Of a stretch of DNA of 8,257 nucleotides, positions 1 to 5,593 are shown piece by piece. The stretch comes from an uncultured Oscillospiraceae bacterium (lineage in GTDB: Bacteria > Bacillota > Clostridia > Oscillospirales > Acutalibacteraceae): assembly GCA_900552285.1 (NCBI GenBank), contig URYV01000068.1, positions 1 to 8,257 on the forward strand. Direction: 5' to 3'. The stretch's first letter is position 1, and the number at the start of each line of letters is the position of its first letter. The notes below the pieces were generated by a model. It searched no databases and had not been told where the DNA came from. It saw nothing but the letters and a program-made list of their open reading frames with translations. A program made the translations under genes and the position numbers.

Positions 1-22
1 GGCGCCAGCGCAGGTTGATTGC

Positions 23-1003
23 TCATTTCTCGGACGGTACGGGCTCGTTGCTGCCGAAATCATCGGGGAGGTCCTTTTGGGCAAAGCCGCTTTCGGGCCG
101 GTCGGCCGAGTCGGAGCTGTCGGAGTTTTGCATATTCGGAGGGGTAAAGCCGCCCTGTTCGCCCGAATTTTGAAAATCGGGAGGAGTCATTTTATCCGAA
201 GAGTCCTCCGATGCCGAGTCGGCAGAGCCGTCGGGCGAAAAGCTTCCGTCCCGTCCGGAGTCTTGCCCGTTTTCGGGCGGGTTGGGACGGTCGTTTTGCT
301 CGGTTCCGCTTTCGTTTTGGGGAGCGTTTTTACCTTCACCCTGCTGACCGTCAAAATCCTTGCCGTTGCCGCGGCCCCCGCCCATGCTCTGACTGTCGGG
401 CTTGTAAAGCTCGCCGTAATTGCTTCCGTAATTCCGTTCAAGAAAGCTTTCCTCTATGCCCTCCACCGCAAGGTAAAGACCGAAGTCCTCGCCGTTAACC
501 GTTATATAAGCGTAGCTGCAAAGGGGAGAAGCCACCCCGAACTCGCCCATCACGGTGTAGCAGAGATAATCCTTCATATAGGTGTTGTCCTGAATAATGT
601 TGTTGAGACAAAGCTTGTCGAGGCCGTGATAGGTGTTGGTGCTGTCATAATGATCGAATTCGATTTTAAAGCTGTAACGGTCGTTGCCGTAATTCGCAAC
701 GTTTGTTAAGGAGGTGTTGCCCTTGGCCCTGAGCCCCACGTTCTTTTCGGCCTCGCCGTCGATAACAACGGTGCAGAGAACATATTCCTCGTCGGTACAG
801 TCGGCGATAAAGCCGTCCCAATCGTCCATGACGATGTCTATCGAATGAACCTTTGAATTATCGAAAAGGCGGGTTTCATATCCCATGGCCCTTGCGCTCG
901 GCGTAATACCGAGTTTTTCGCCGAAGCAAAGGCAAACCGTCAGCAGCAGCGCGACACACAGGACAAGGCACACAATTTTGTCGAAATATTTGCTCGTTGA
1001 CAT
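23..1003 (-). CDS. CotH kinase family protein, apparently truncated by an in-frame stop
   Basis: CotH-family proteins are atypical secreted or spore-coat protein kinases. Seen: an N-terminal hydrophobic segment (about residues 10-27) acting as signal peptide or anchor, then the N-terminal half of a CotH domain, with LRAKGNTSL (91-99), HGLDKLCLNN (126-135) and GLYLAVEGIEESFLER (175-190). From about residue 204 there is a Gly/Pro/Ser/Asp/Asn-rich linker up to residue 326, where the frame stops at TGA. CotH proteins with such a linker normally continue into a C-terminal half carrying the metal-binding catalytic aspartates, which is absent here. Reading through the TGA gives AINLRWR before the window ends, which resembles the start of that C-terminal half. 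The start is the ATG at 1001-1003, 4 bases after the DUF4956 stop, so it is the last gene seen in the operon. The protein is probably non-catalytic as encoded, unless the stop is an error or is read through. Confidence 0.8.
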   Translation of the reverse strand: MSTSKYFDKIVCLVLCVALLLTVCLCFGEKLGITPSARAMGYETRLFDNSKVHSIDIVMDDWDGFIADCTDEEYVLCTVVIDGEAEKNVGLRAKGNTSLTNVANYGNDRYSFKIEFDHYDSTNTYHGLDKLCLNNIIQDNTYMKDYLCYTVMGEFGVASPLCSYAYITVNGEDFGLYLAVEGIEESFLERNYGSNYGELYKPDSQSMGGGRGNGKDFDGQQGEGKNAPQNESGTEQNDRPNPPENGQDSGRDGSFSPDGSADSASEDSSDKMTPPDFQNSGEQGGFTPPNMQNSDSSDSADRPESGFAQKDLPDDFGSNEPVPSEK

Positions 1004-1007
1004 GATT

Positions 1008-1679
1008 TTAACCCATATAATCGCCGTTATAGCTGACGAGAGCGGCGTTTTCCACTCCCGGCATTTCCGAAAGCGCGTTTACGAAATCGGTGCTTTCGTC
1101 CTTTAGCCTTATTTCGGCGTTAAGCTCGATTTTACCCTTTGTCACCGTCTTGCTTTTGACGGCGAATTTTTTGCAGTTTTGTTTTATGAATTCGGCCGCC
1201 GCCTTTTCGCTGTCGCCGCCGTCGAGAGAAAGCACGAGGATATAGGGGTTGAAATGAGATTTGCGGTTGACAAAAACGATAAGCACAAGGCCGATAAAAA
1301 GGCTTCCCACAAGAGCGAGAGGAATAAGTCCCGCCGCAAGCACTATTCCAGCCGCTATCGACCAAAAAAGAAAGGCGATGTCAAGGGGCTCCTTTATGGC
1401 GGTGCGGAAACGGACGATGGAAAGGGCGCCCACCATGCCGAGGGAAAGCACCACGTTTGAGGTGACGGCAAGTATTACGACCGAGGTTATCATGGTCAGA
1501 GCGACGAGAGTCACTCCGAAGCCGGAGGAATACATGACCCCCTGATAGGTTTTCTTGTAAACAAAAAAGATAAACAGTCCTATGGCAAAGGACAGCAGCA
1601 GCGTGATTCCCATGTCGAGCAGGCTCACGCCGGTTATGTTTTCGAGAAAGCTTGATTTAAAAATATCGCTGAATGTCAT
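1008..1679 (-). CDS. DUF4956 domain membrane protein
   Basis: This 223-residue membrane protein matches the DUF4956 family by its signature SLGMVGALSIVRFRTAIKEP (about 79-98) followed by an LDIAFLFW segment. Hydrophobic helices lie at about 20-41, 54-74, 100-116 and 118-136. A soluble C-terminal domain of about 85 residues follows, with an alternating pattern ending in LSEMPGVENAALVSYNGDYMG that resembles a small ACT-like alpha/beta fold (my inference). The start is the ATG at 1677-1679, with AAAGGAG 8 bases upstream; a longer upstream reading has no such site. It lies 25 bases after the VTC gene and 4 bases before cotH. The biochemical role is unknown. DUF4956 genes are frequent neighbours of VTC and CotH genes, which suggests a membrane component working with them. 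Confidence 0.9.
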   Translation of the reverse strand: MTFSDIFKSSFLENITGVSLLDMGITLLLSFAIGLFIFFVYKKTYQGVMYSSGFGVTLVALTMITSVVILAVTSNVVLSLGMVGALSIVRFRTAIKEPLDIAFLFWSIAAGIVLAAGLIPLALVGSLFIGLVLIVFVNRKSHFNPYILVLSLDGGDSEKAAAEFIKQNCKKFAVKSKTVTKGKIELNAEIRLKDESTDFVNALSEMPGVENAALVSYNGDYMG

Positions 1680-1704
1680 TGTTTCTTCTCCTTTAAAATT
1701 TTTT

Positions 1705-2373
1705 TTAATCATACATTCGGCAGGCGGCATATTTTGAAAAGGCCGACTCCCGCCTGAAGGGCAAATTAACCGCGTCGCGGATTATGTCAGGCAAAAAACC
1801 GTCCCATTTGACCTCCAGAATTTTCGGGTCGTCTCTGACCGGAACGGTGGGACAGTCGGGATTTAAAAGCTCGGTGGATTTAAGTCCCGTTTCCATGTCG
1901 TAATCCAAGGTAATTCGCACGTTTCCCGGGCCGTAGACAAAGGCTCTGCGGGTGTAATCCACAAGAACCTTGGGACAAAGCCCCTGCCGCATTTTTACAA
2001 AAAGCTCGGCGCAAAGGGCTTCCTTTCGGTCCTTGAGAAAAAGATATTCTCCCCTGCTTAAAAGCTCGGCCTCCCGCTCGGTCAGCCGTACCGAGCTTTT
2101 GGCGCAAAGGCCGTTTATTTTTGACTTTTTTTCAAGGCAGATAAAATCCCTGCTGTTGTTGTAAAGCCGTATTCGGAATTTTTCCCGCCTGTTCACTCCG
2201 TCCAGCTTTTCTCTAAGCGCAGTGTCGAAGGAATCGTCGAAATAGAGGCTTCTTATGCGGTAAACGCCGTTTTCGTAATGGCTGTCGCAGCTTGCAACGG
2301 CGCCCAGTCTTGCCCTTATGACAAGGGCGTCGGTCGAATTTATTTCATGCTTTATTTCGTGTCGGAAATTCAT
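1705..2373 (-). CDS. VTC domain (polyphosphate polymerase-like) protein
   Basis: This 222-residue protein consists of a VTC domain, the tunnel-fold catalytic domain that in yeast Vtc4 makes polyphosphate from ATP. Positively charged tunnel motifs are visible: FRHEIKHEI (3-11), REKFRIRLY (63-71), LEKKSK with a following Lys (80-85, K92), RITLDYD (153-159), the metal-site LEVKWDGFLP (186-195) and the terminal FSKY (212-215). No SPX domain or membrane segment is present, as is usual for bacterial stand-alone versions. Start: ATG at 2371-2373 with AAAGGAG 8 bases upstream; a longer reading to 2397 lacks this. It is the first gene of the operon with DUF4956 and cotH. The substrate in bacteria is not established: polyphosphate synthesis is inferred from the family and the conserved Arg/Lys/Glu set. 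Confidence 0.9.
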   Translation of the reverse strand: MNFRHEIKHEINSTDALVIRARLGAVASCDSHYENGVYRIRSLYFDDSFDTALREKLDGVNRREKFRIRLYNNSRDFICLEKKSKINGLCAKSSVRLTEREAELLSRGEYLFLKDRKEALCAELFVKMRQGLCPKVLVDYTRRAFVYGPGNVRITLDYDMETGLKSTELLNPDCPTVPVRDDPKILEVKWDGFLPDIIRDAVNLPFRRESAFSKYAACRMYD

Positions 2374-2397
2374 GTGCTTTCTCCTTTCTGTGCCCAC

Positions 2398-2430
2398 AGT
2401 ATAACGACTCCGCCTAAAGCCTGCCTAAAG
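2398..2430 (-). promoter_or_regulatory. Activator-type promoter of the VTC operon with an 11-bp-spaced direct repeat
   Basis: On the minus strand, TATACT (2398-2403) is a good -10, about 25 bases before the VTC start codon. No TTGACA-like -35 occurs at 16-18 bases. Instead the octamer CTTTAGGC occurs twice (2423-2430 and 2412-2419), 11 bp apart, ending 8 bases before the -10. This geometry is that of OmpR/PhoB-family response regulator sites that replace the -35. Which regulator binds is unknown. Confidence 0.5.
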
Positions 2431-2432
2431 AA

Positions 2433-2470
2433 AAAAGCACACCGTGCAAAATTTCGCATAGTGTGCTTTT
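2433..2470 (-). terminator. Rho-independent terminator after yfcE-like gene
   Basis: A 10-bp perfect inverted repeat (AAAAGCACAC at 2433-2442, GTGTGCTTTT at 2461-2470) encloses an 18-base loop. On the minus strand the stem is followed by a run of T's (complement of the A-run from 2436 down to 2430), 11 bases after the phosphoesterase stop codon. It separates that gene from the VTC operon promoter. It may also work weakly on the plus strand. Confidence 0.85.
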
Positions 2471-2481
2471 GAGGGCAGTTA

Positions 2482-2949
2482 TTAAAGATGAATGATATTT
2501 GTAAAAACGCCGCCGTCGCAAAGGTCGATAACTCCGTAGGAATGTTCCCCCGCTCTCGAAAGGGAGCCGGGATTCATAAGGTAAAGCCCGTCCTCATATC
2601 TTGTAAATCCGATGTGGGTGTGGCCGAAAAGGGCAATGTCGGCGCCCTGTTTTCTCGCCTGCTCCTCATACCTCGAAAGCCCGGATTTAACGCCGAAAAG
2701 GTGACCGTGGCAGGCGAGGATTTTCTTCCCGCGAAATTCGAGGAAAAGGCTGTCGGGAAAGGGCGCAGAAAAATCGCAGTTTCCCCTGACGATGTGAAAA
2801 TTTTTGTCGGGGAATTCCGAAGAAAGCCTGTCGATCTCTCCCGCTCCGTCGCCGAGAAAAATGACCTCTTTTGCTTCCTTTTGGTCGAAAAGGGCGTCCC
2901 TTGCGGAATTTACCGCCCCGTGGCAGTCGGACATTACCAAAATACGCAT
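2482..2949 (-). CDS. YfcE/MJ0936-type metallophosphoesterase
   Basis: A 155-residue calcineurin-like phosphoesterase of the small YfcE/MJ0936 family, which hydrolyses phosphodiesters using two metal ions, usually Mn. The full metal set is visible: D8-x-H10 in SDCHG, D34 in FLGDGAGE, N57 and D59 in RGNCD, H81 in ACHGHLFG, and GHTH at 109-112. The usual Thr of SDTHG is Cys here. The length is normal for the family. The start ATG at 2947-2949 follows TTTGGAG 9 bases upstream. The gene is divergent from the small-protein cluster (42 bases between start codons) and ends in its own terminator. The physiological substrate cannot be told from sequence. In clostridia this family often lies near rdgB or rph, which are not in this window. 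Confidence 0.92.
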   Translation of the reverse strand: MRILVMSDCHGAVNSARDALFDQKEAKEVIFLGDGAGEIDRLSSEFPDKNFHIVRGNCDFSAPFPDSLFLEFRGKKILACHGHLFGVKSGLSRYEEQARKQGADIALFGHTHIGFTRYEDGLYLMNPGSLSRAGEHSYGVIDLCDGGVFTNIIHL

Positions 2950-2991
2950 ATCTTTTTACTCCAAAGCATTATTATTTAAAGGGTGATATTT

Positions 2992-3276
2992 ATGAACGGT
3001 TACGGCGGAATGAAGCCGCGGGGAGGGCAAACGCCCGATTTCACAATAGGAAAAACCGAGGCCGACGCGCTGACAAAGCAGGCGGCAAAGCAAATGGGCC
3101 GACCTCAAAGCGAAATAAAGCGCGCCGTCGAAAGCGGCAATCTTTCCGACATTATGTCGGGGCTGTCTGACAAAGACACAAAGCGGCTTAACGAAATACT
3201 TTCCGACGAAAAAAAACTTAACGAACTGCTTTCGTCAAAAAAGGCTCAGGCGCTGCTGTCAAAGCTGCTTAAATAG
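2992..3276 (+). CDS. Small protein of unknown function, helical, first of a three-gene cluster
   Basis: A 94-residue soluble protein. It starts with a Gly/Pro-rich stretch (MNGYGGMKPRGGQTPDF), then a run of amphipathic helices: ADALTKQAAKQMG, SEIKRAVESGNLSDIMSGLSDKDTKRLNEILSDEKKLNELL, and a terminal SKKAQALLSKLLK. Start: the ATG at 2992 sits 6 bases after AAAGGGTG (2978-2985). The GTG at 2983 overlaps that site, so it is rejected. No signal peptide or cysteine. I recall similar hypothetical proteins in Clostridia with the pattern 'GNL..(I/L)...(D/P)....L..(I/L)L.D......LL.S..AQALL.KL', often beside homologues of the next two genes, but I know of no assigned function. Confidence 0.85.
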   Translation: MNGYGGMKPRGGQTPDFTIGKTEADALTKQAAKQMGRPQSEIKRAVESGNLSDIMSGLSDKDTKRLNEILSDEKKLNELLSSKKAQALLSKLLK

Positions 3277-3338
3277 CCTCGCGGTCATTATATCAAAAAT
3301 AAGTTCCCATGGCAAGTCCCGCGAAAGCAGGTGAGATT

Positions 3339-3668
3339 TTGGACGATCTGTCAACGCTGCTCTCGGGAATTTTAAATTCCCCCGAGGGCATGGAAAATCT
3401 GAAAAACGCGGCCTCGGCGCTGCTTAAGGGTTCGGAGGAAAAGACCGAGCCGCCGCCCGAGGAGGACGGTCTTTCGCCGGCGCAAATTGCAGGAATGGTC
3501 AAAATCGTGTCGGCGATAAAAAACCGCAAAGAGGACGATCGGACAAAGCTGCTTCTTGCGCTGCGGCCGCACCTTTCGGAGGAACGGCGCAAAAGACTTG
3601 ATGAGGCGGTCAAATTTCTTAAAATCGCCGACGTCATTCCCATCATAAAGGGGGCGGGGATTTTTTGA
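3339..3668 (+). CDS. Small protein of unknown function, second of the cluster (TTG start)
   Basis: A 109-residue protein (TTG to TGA). The N-terminal helix is LSTLLSGILNSPEGMENLKNAASALLKG, then an acidic Pro-rich hinge (EEKTEPPPEEDG), then helices SPAQIAGMVKIVSAI, DDRTKLLLALRPHLSEERRKRLDEAVKFLKIADVIPIIKGAGIF. Start choice: an ATG at 3309 is in frame but has no ribosome binding site, whereas TTG at 3339 lies 7 bases after AGG of AGGTGAG (3329-3335) and gives an MDDLSTLL start like the related proteins I recall. Both remain possible. The ALRPHLSEERRKRLDEAVKFLK block is the most distinctive part. It overlaps the next gene by 4 bases (TTGA), suggesting translational coupling. Function unknown. 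Confidence 0.8.
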   Translation: MDDLSTLLSGILNSPEGMENLKNAASALLKGSEEKTEPPPEEDGLSPAQIAGMVKIVSAIKNRKEDDRTKLLLALRPHLSEERRKRLDEAVKFLKIADVIPIIKGAGIF

Positions 3669-3964
3669 GCACGGGCTATTCAAAGGAACAGCTTGAAAAA
3701 ATGCAGAGAGAGGCCGAAAAGCGGGTCATGGAAATGCGGCAAAGATCAAAAGCGGCGGCCGAAAGCCCCGATTTTCAAAAGCCGAAACCCGTCGCAAAAA
3801 CAGTCGGTCGCCGTCCTTCCGTCTCCCGATTTTTGGAGCTGCTCAACACCGACAAAATGATGTCCGACCCGGACAGCCGCCTTGTGCTTCTTTTGCTCGC
3901 CCTTCTTGCGGGAGAGGGCGCCGACCCCATGCTGCTTTTTTCTCTTTTATACATCATACTTTAG
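3665..3964 (+). CDS. Small protein with hydrophobic C-terminus, third of the cluster (TTG start)
   Basis: A 99-residue protein. Residues 8-35 form a highly charged helix (EQLEKMQREAEKRVMEMRQR), followed by a basic Pro-rich linker and then FLELLNTDKMMSDPDSRLVLLLLALLAGEGADPMLLFSLLYIIL. The last 27 residues are two short hydrophobic stretches around an EGADP turn, too short for a classical hairpin in the membrane but able to embed or pack. The TTG at 3665 overlaps the TGA of the previous gene, with AAAGGGG (3647-3653) and GGGGA just upstream. No other good start exists. Its stop is followed within 8 bases by the promoter of the methyltransferase gene. I recall small Clostridia proteins ending in a similar 'EGAD..LL.ALLYILL' motif. 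Function unknown. Confidence 0.8.
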   Translation: MSTGYSKEQLEKMQREAEKRVMEMRQRSKAAAESPDFQKPKPVAKTVGRRPSVSRFLELLNTDKMMSDPDSRLVLLLLALLAGEGADPMLLFSLLYIIL

Positions 3965-3971
3965 AATTTGT

Positions 3972-4000
3972 TTGACAAACCGCTCCTTTTGGCATAGAAT
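3972..4000 (+). promoter_or_regulatory. Sigma-A-type promoter of the rRNA methyltransferase gene
   Basis: Perfect -35 TTGACA (3972-3977), 17-base spacer, -10 TAGAAT (3995-4000), 33 bases before the start codon. It begins 8 bases after the stop of the preceding small gene, so the methyltransferase can be expressed on its own. Confidence 0.85.
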
Positions 4001-4033
4001 TGTCCTGTTAACGGCAATTAAGGAGAACGGTTT

Positions 4034-5152
4034 ATGGGATATATGGAATTTTGCGCCCCCTGCCTTTTTGGGCTTGAAGGGGTGCTTGCGAAGGAGCTTC
4101 GGGAAATTTCGGCCGAAAATGTCAGAGCCGAAAACGGCCGCGTGCTTTTTTCGGGGGATTATAACACCCTTGCAAGAAGCAACATCTGCCTTCGCACGGC
4201 CGAGAGAGTGTGTATTGTGCTCGGCAGCTTTTACGCCAAAACCTTTGACGCCCTTTTCGAGGGCACAAAGAGGCTGCCTTTTGAACGGTTTATCGGCAAA
4301 AGCAACGCCTTCCCTGTGGCGGGATGGTCGCTTGATTCAAAGCTTTTCAGCGTCCGCGACTGTCAAAAAATCATCAAAAAGGCGGCGGTCACCCGTCTTT
4401 CGGAAAAATATCACATAAGCTGGTTTGAGGAAACGGGGCCTGCCGTTCAAATCAGATTTTCCATTCTCAAGGACAGGGTAACGGTTATGCTGGACACCTC
4501 GGGAGAGGGACTGCACAAAAGAGGCTACCGCGCAAATTCGGCGGGAGCTCCCATAAAGGAGACGCTTGCCGCCGCCATGGTCATGCTGTCGAGACCCTAT
4601 TCCGATTCCACGCTTTACGACCCCTTCTGCGGCTCGGGAACAATCGCAATCGAGGGCGCCCTTATCGCCTCAAACACCGCTCCCGGTCTTAAAAGGCGCT
4701 TTGCCGCCGAAAACTGGGGTTCGATAAAACCCGTTGTTTTTAAAAACGAGCGGGAGGCCGCAAGAGCAAAAATAAACCGCGACATAGAATTCAAAGCCGT
4801 TGCAAGCGACATTGACGAGACGGCCGTCGCCCTCACCCTCGAAAACGCGAAAAAAGCGGGGGTGGGAGAATTCGTCTCGGCGGTTCAGAGTGACATTTCG
4901 GATTTTGCCCCAAAAACCGAACGGGGCATTGTCGTCACAAACCCGCCCTACGGCGAACGCCTGCTCGACATCGACGAGGCGCGGCGCATTTACGGAGTTA
5001 TGGGTAAGGTCTTTGAAAAAAAGCACGGATACCGCTATTCGGTCATAAGCCCCGACGAAAAATTCGAACAGCTTTTCGGGCGATCTGCCGACAAAAAGCG
5101 CAAGCTTTACAACGGTATGCTCAAATGCGATTTGTATATGTATTTTAAATAG
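4034..5152 (+). CDS. THUMP-domain class I SAM-dependent RNA methyltransferase (RlmL/YpsC-like)
   Basis: A 372-residue enzyme of the COG0116 family, which methylates N2 of guanine in 23S rRNA (RlmL N-terminal half; YpsC in Bacillus). Seen: a ferredoxin-like and THUMP region over roughly residues 1-155 with VTVMLDTSGEGLHKRGYR at its end, the linker AGAPIKETLAAAM, then a Rossmann methyltransferase with SAM motif DPFCGSGT (196-203), acidic motif SDID (258-261) and catalytic motif NPPYGER (303-309). It lacks the second methyltransferase domain of E. coli RlmL, as expected for Firmicutes YpsC. Start ATG 4034 lies 8 bases after AAGGAG (4020-4025). It is monocistronic: own promoter upstream, structured tail and terminator downstream. 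The target nucleotide is inferred from the family. Confidence 0.93.
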   Translation: MGYMEFCAPCLFGLEGVLAKELREISAENVRAENGRVLFSGDYNTLARSNICLRTAERVCIVLGSFYAKTFDALFEGTKRLPFERFIGKSNAFPVAGWSLDSKLFSVRDCQKIIKKAAVTRLSEKYHISWFEETGPAVQIRFSILKDRVTVMLDTSGEGLHKRGYRANSAGAPIKETLAAAMVMLSRPYSDSTLYDPFCGSGTIAIEGALIASNTAPGLKRRFAAENWGSIKPVVFKNEREAARAKINRDIEFKAVASDIDETAVALTLENAKKAGVGEFVSAVQSDISDFAPKTERGIVVTNPPYGERLLDIDEARRIYGVMGKVFEKKHGYRYSVISPDEKFEQLFGRSADKKRKLYNGMLKCDLYMYFK

Positions 5153-5278
5153 ACAGCATACTACTGCTTCTTCCGCCGTCCTTGTGCCGACGGCGAACAA
5201 GTCTTTTGCAGGGCGGACGACGGTAATGACGGCCGAAGCCCGAAATCGGCACAAAAACAGCATTTCAACAATCATTGC
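5153..5278 (+). other. Structured 3' region between methyltransferase gene and terminator
   Basis: There is no gene here, but base-pairing potential is dense. TTGTGCCGA (5182-5190) pairs perfectly with TCGGCACAA (5246-5254). Inside, GGGCGG (5211-5216) can pair with CC and GCCC (5232-5241) around a small bulge. An alternative hairpin CGCCGTC/GACGGCG (5174-5180 with 5189-5195) competes with the long stem. The heptamer ACAGCAT occurs at 5153-5159 and 5257-5263, flanking the whole. It could be a 3' UTR structure, a 3'-derived small RNA, or the remains of a small repeat. Confidence 0.4.
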
Positions 5279-5320
5279 TCCCGAGAGAGTTTTAAAAGAC
5301 TCTTTCGGGAGTTTTTTCGT
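5279..5320 (+). terminator. Rho-independent terminator after the methyltransferase gene
   Basis: CTCCCGAGAGAGT and ACTCTTTCGGGAG form a 13-bp stem with one G-U pair around a short TTTTAAAAG loop, followed immediately by TTTTTT. It lies about 130 bases after the methyltransferase stop. Confidence 0.9.
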
Positions 5321-5389
5321 CAAAAGCCTTGTATCCTCCCGCCAAACAACCCGTTTCGAAAGTTTTTTTAAAAAATTTCTTGAAAACTA

Positions 5390-5425
5390 TTGACTTTTCA
5401 AAACTACTGTATATAGCACAGTAGT
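5390..5425 (+). promoter_or_regulatory. Orphan promoter with a 23-bp palindromic operator
   Basis: TTGACT (5390-5395), a 16-base spacer and TATAGC (5412-5417) make a plausible promoter. A perfect palindrome, ACTACTGT (5403-5410) and ACAGTAGT (5418-5425) around a 7-base centre, covers the -10 region, the layout of a repressor operator. Dimeric winged-helix repressors (GntR/YtrA, PadR, BlaI types) use sites of this form, but I cannot say which. No gene starts within the next 600 bases. Confidence 0.6.
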
Positions 5426-5593
5426 GTAAGAACTAAAACAACCGTTTGCCGTTTTCACGATTTGCCGCAGTGCCCTTTCGGAAAACAGCCCTAAAACCAC
5501 GGAAAGGCCGGTTTCAAAGCAAGCGGCCGAAAAAAACAATCAAAATGCCGAAGAATTTGCGGTATCGGGAACTGCAAAAAAACTTAAGCAAAA

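Noticed and set aside
23..25. TGA as a recoded codon (Sec, Trp or Gly)
   Set aside because: Other genes here end properly at TGA, and TGG is used for Trp. No selenocysteine-type structure can be assessed because the window ends 22 bases later. Kept only as a remote alternative.
77..709. 210-codon open frame on the plus strand over cotH
   Set aside because: It is antisense to a gene with clear CotH motifs. Its translation is Val/Ala/Arg-rich and arises from the low-complexity linker codons, and it has no ribosome binding site.
3972..3982. TTGACAAACCG shared with 8106-8115 as a common operator
   Set aside because: Most of the match is the -35 consensus itself. The extra few bases are within chance and the flanks differ.
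4670..5323. 217-codon open frame on the minus strand
   Set aside because: Antisense to the methyltransferase catalytic domain. It starts within the terminator hairpin and has no domain features.
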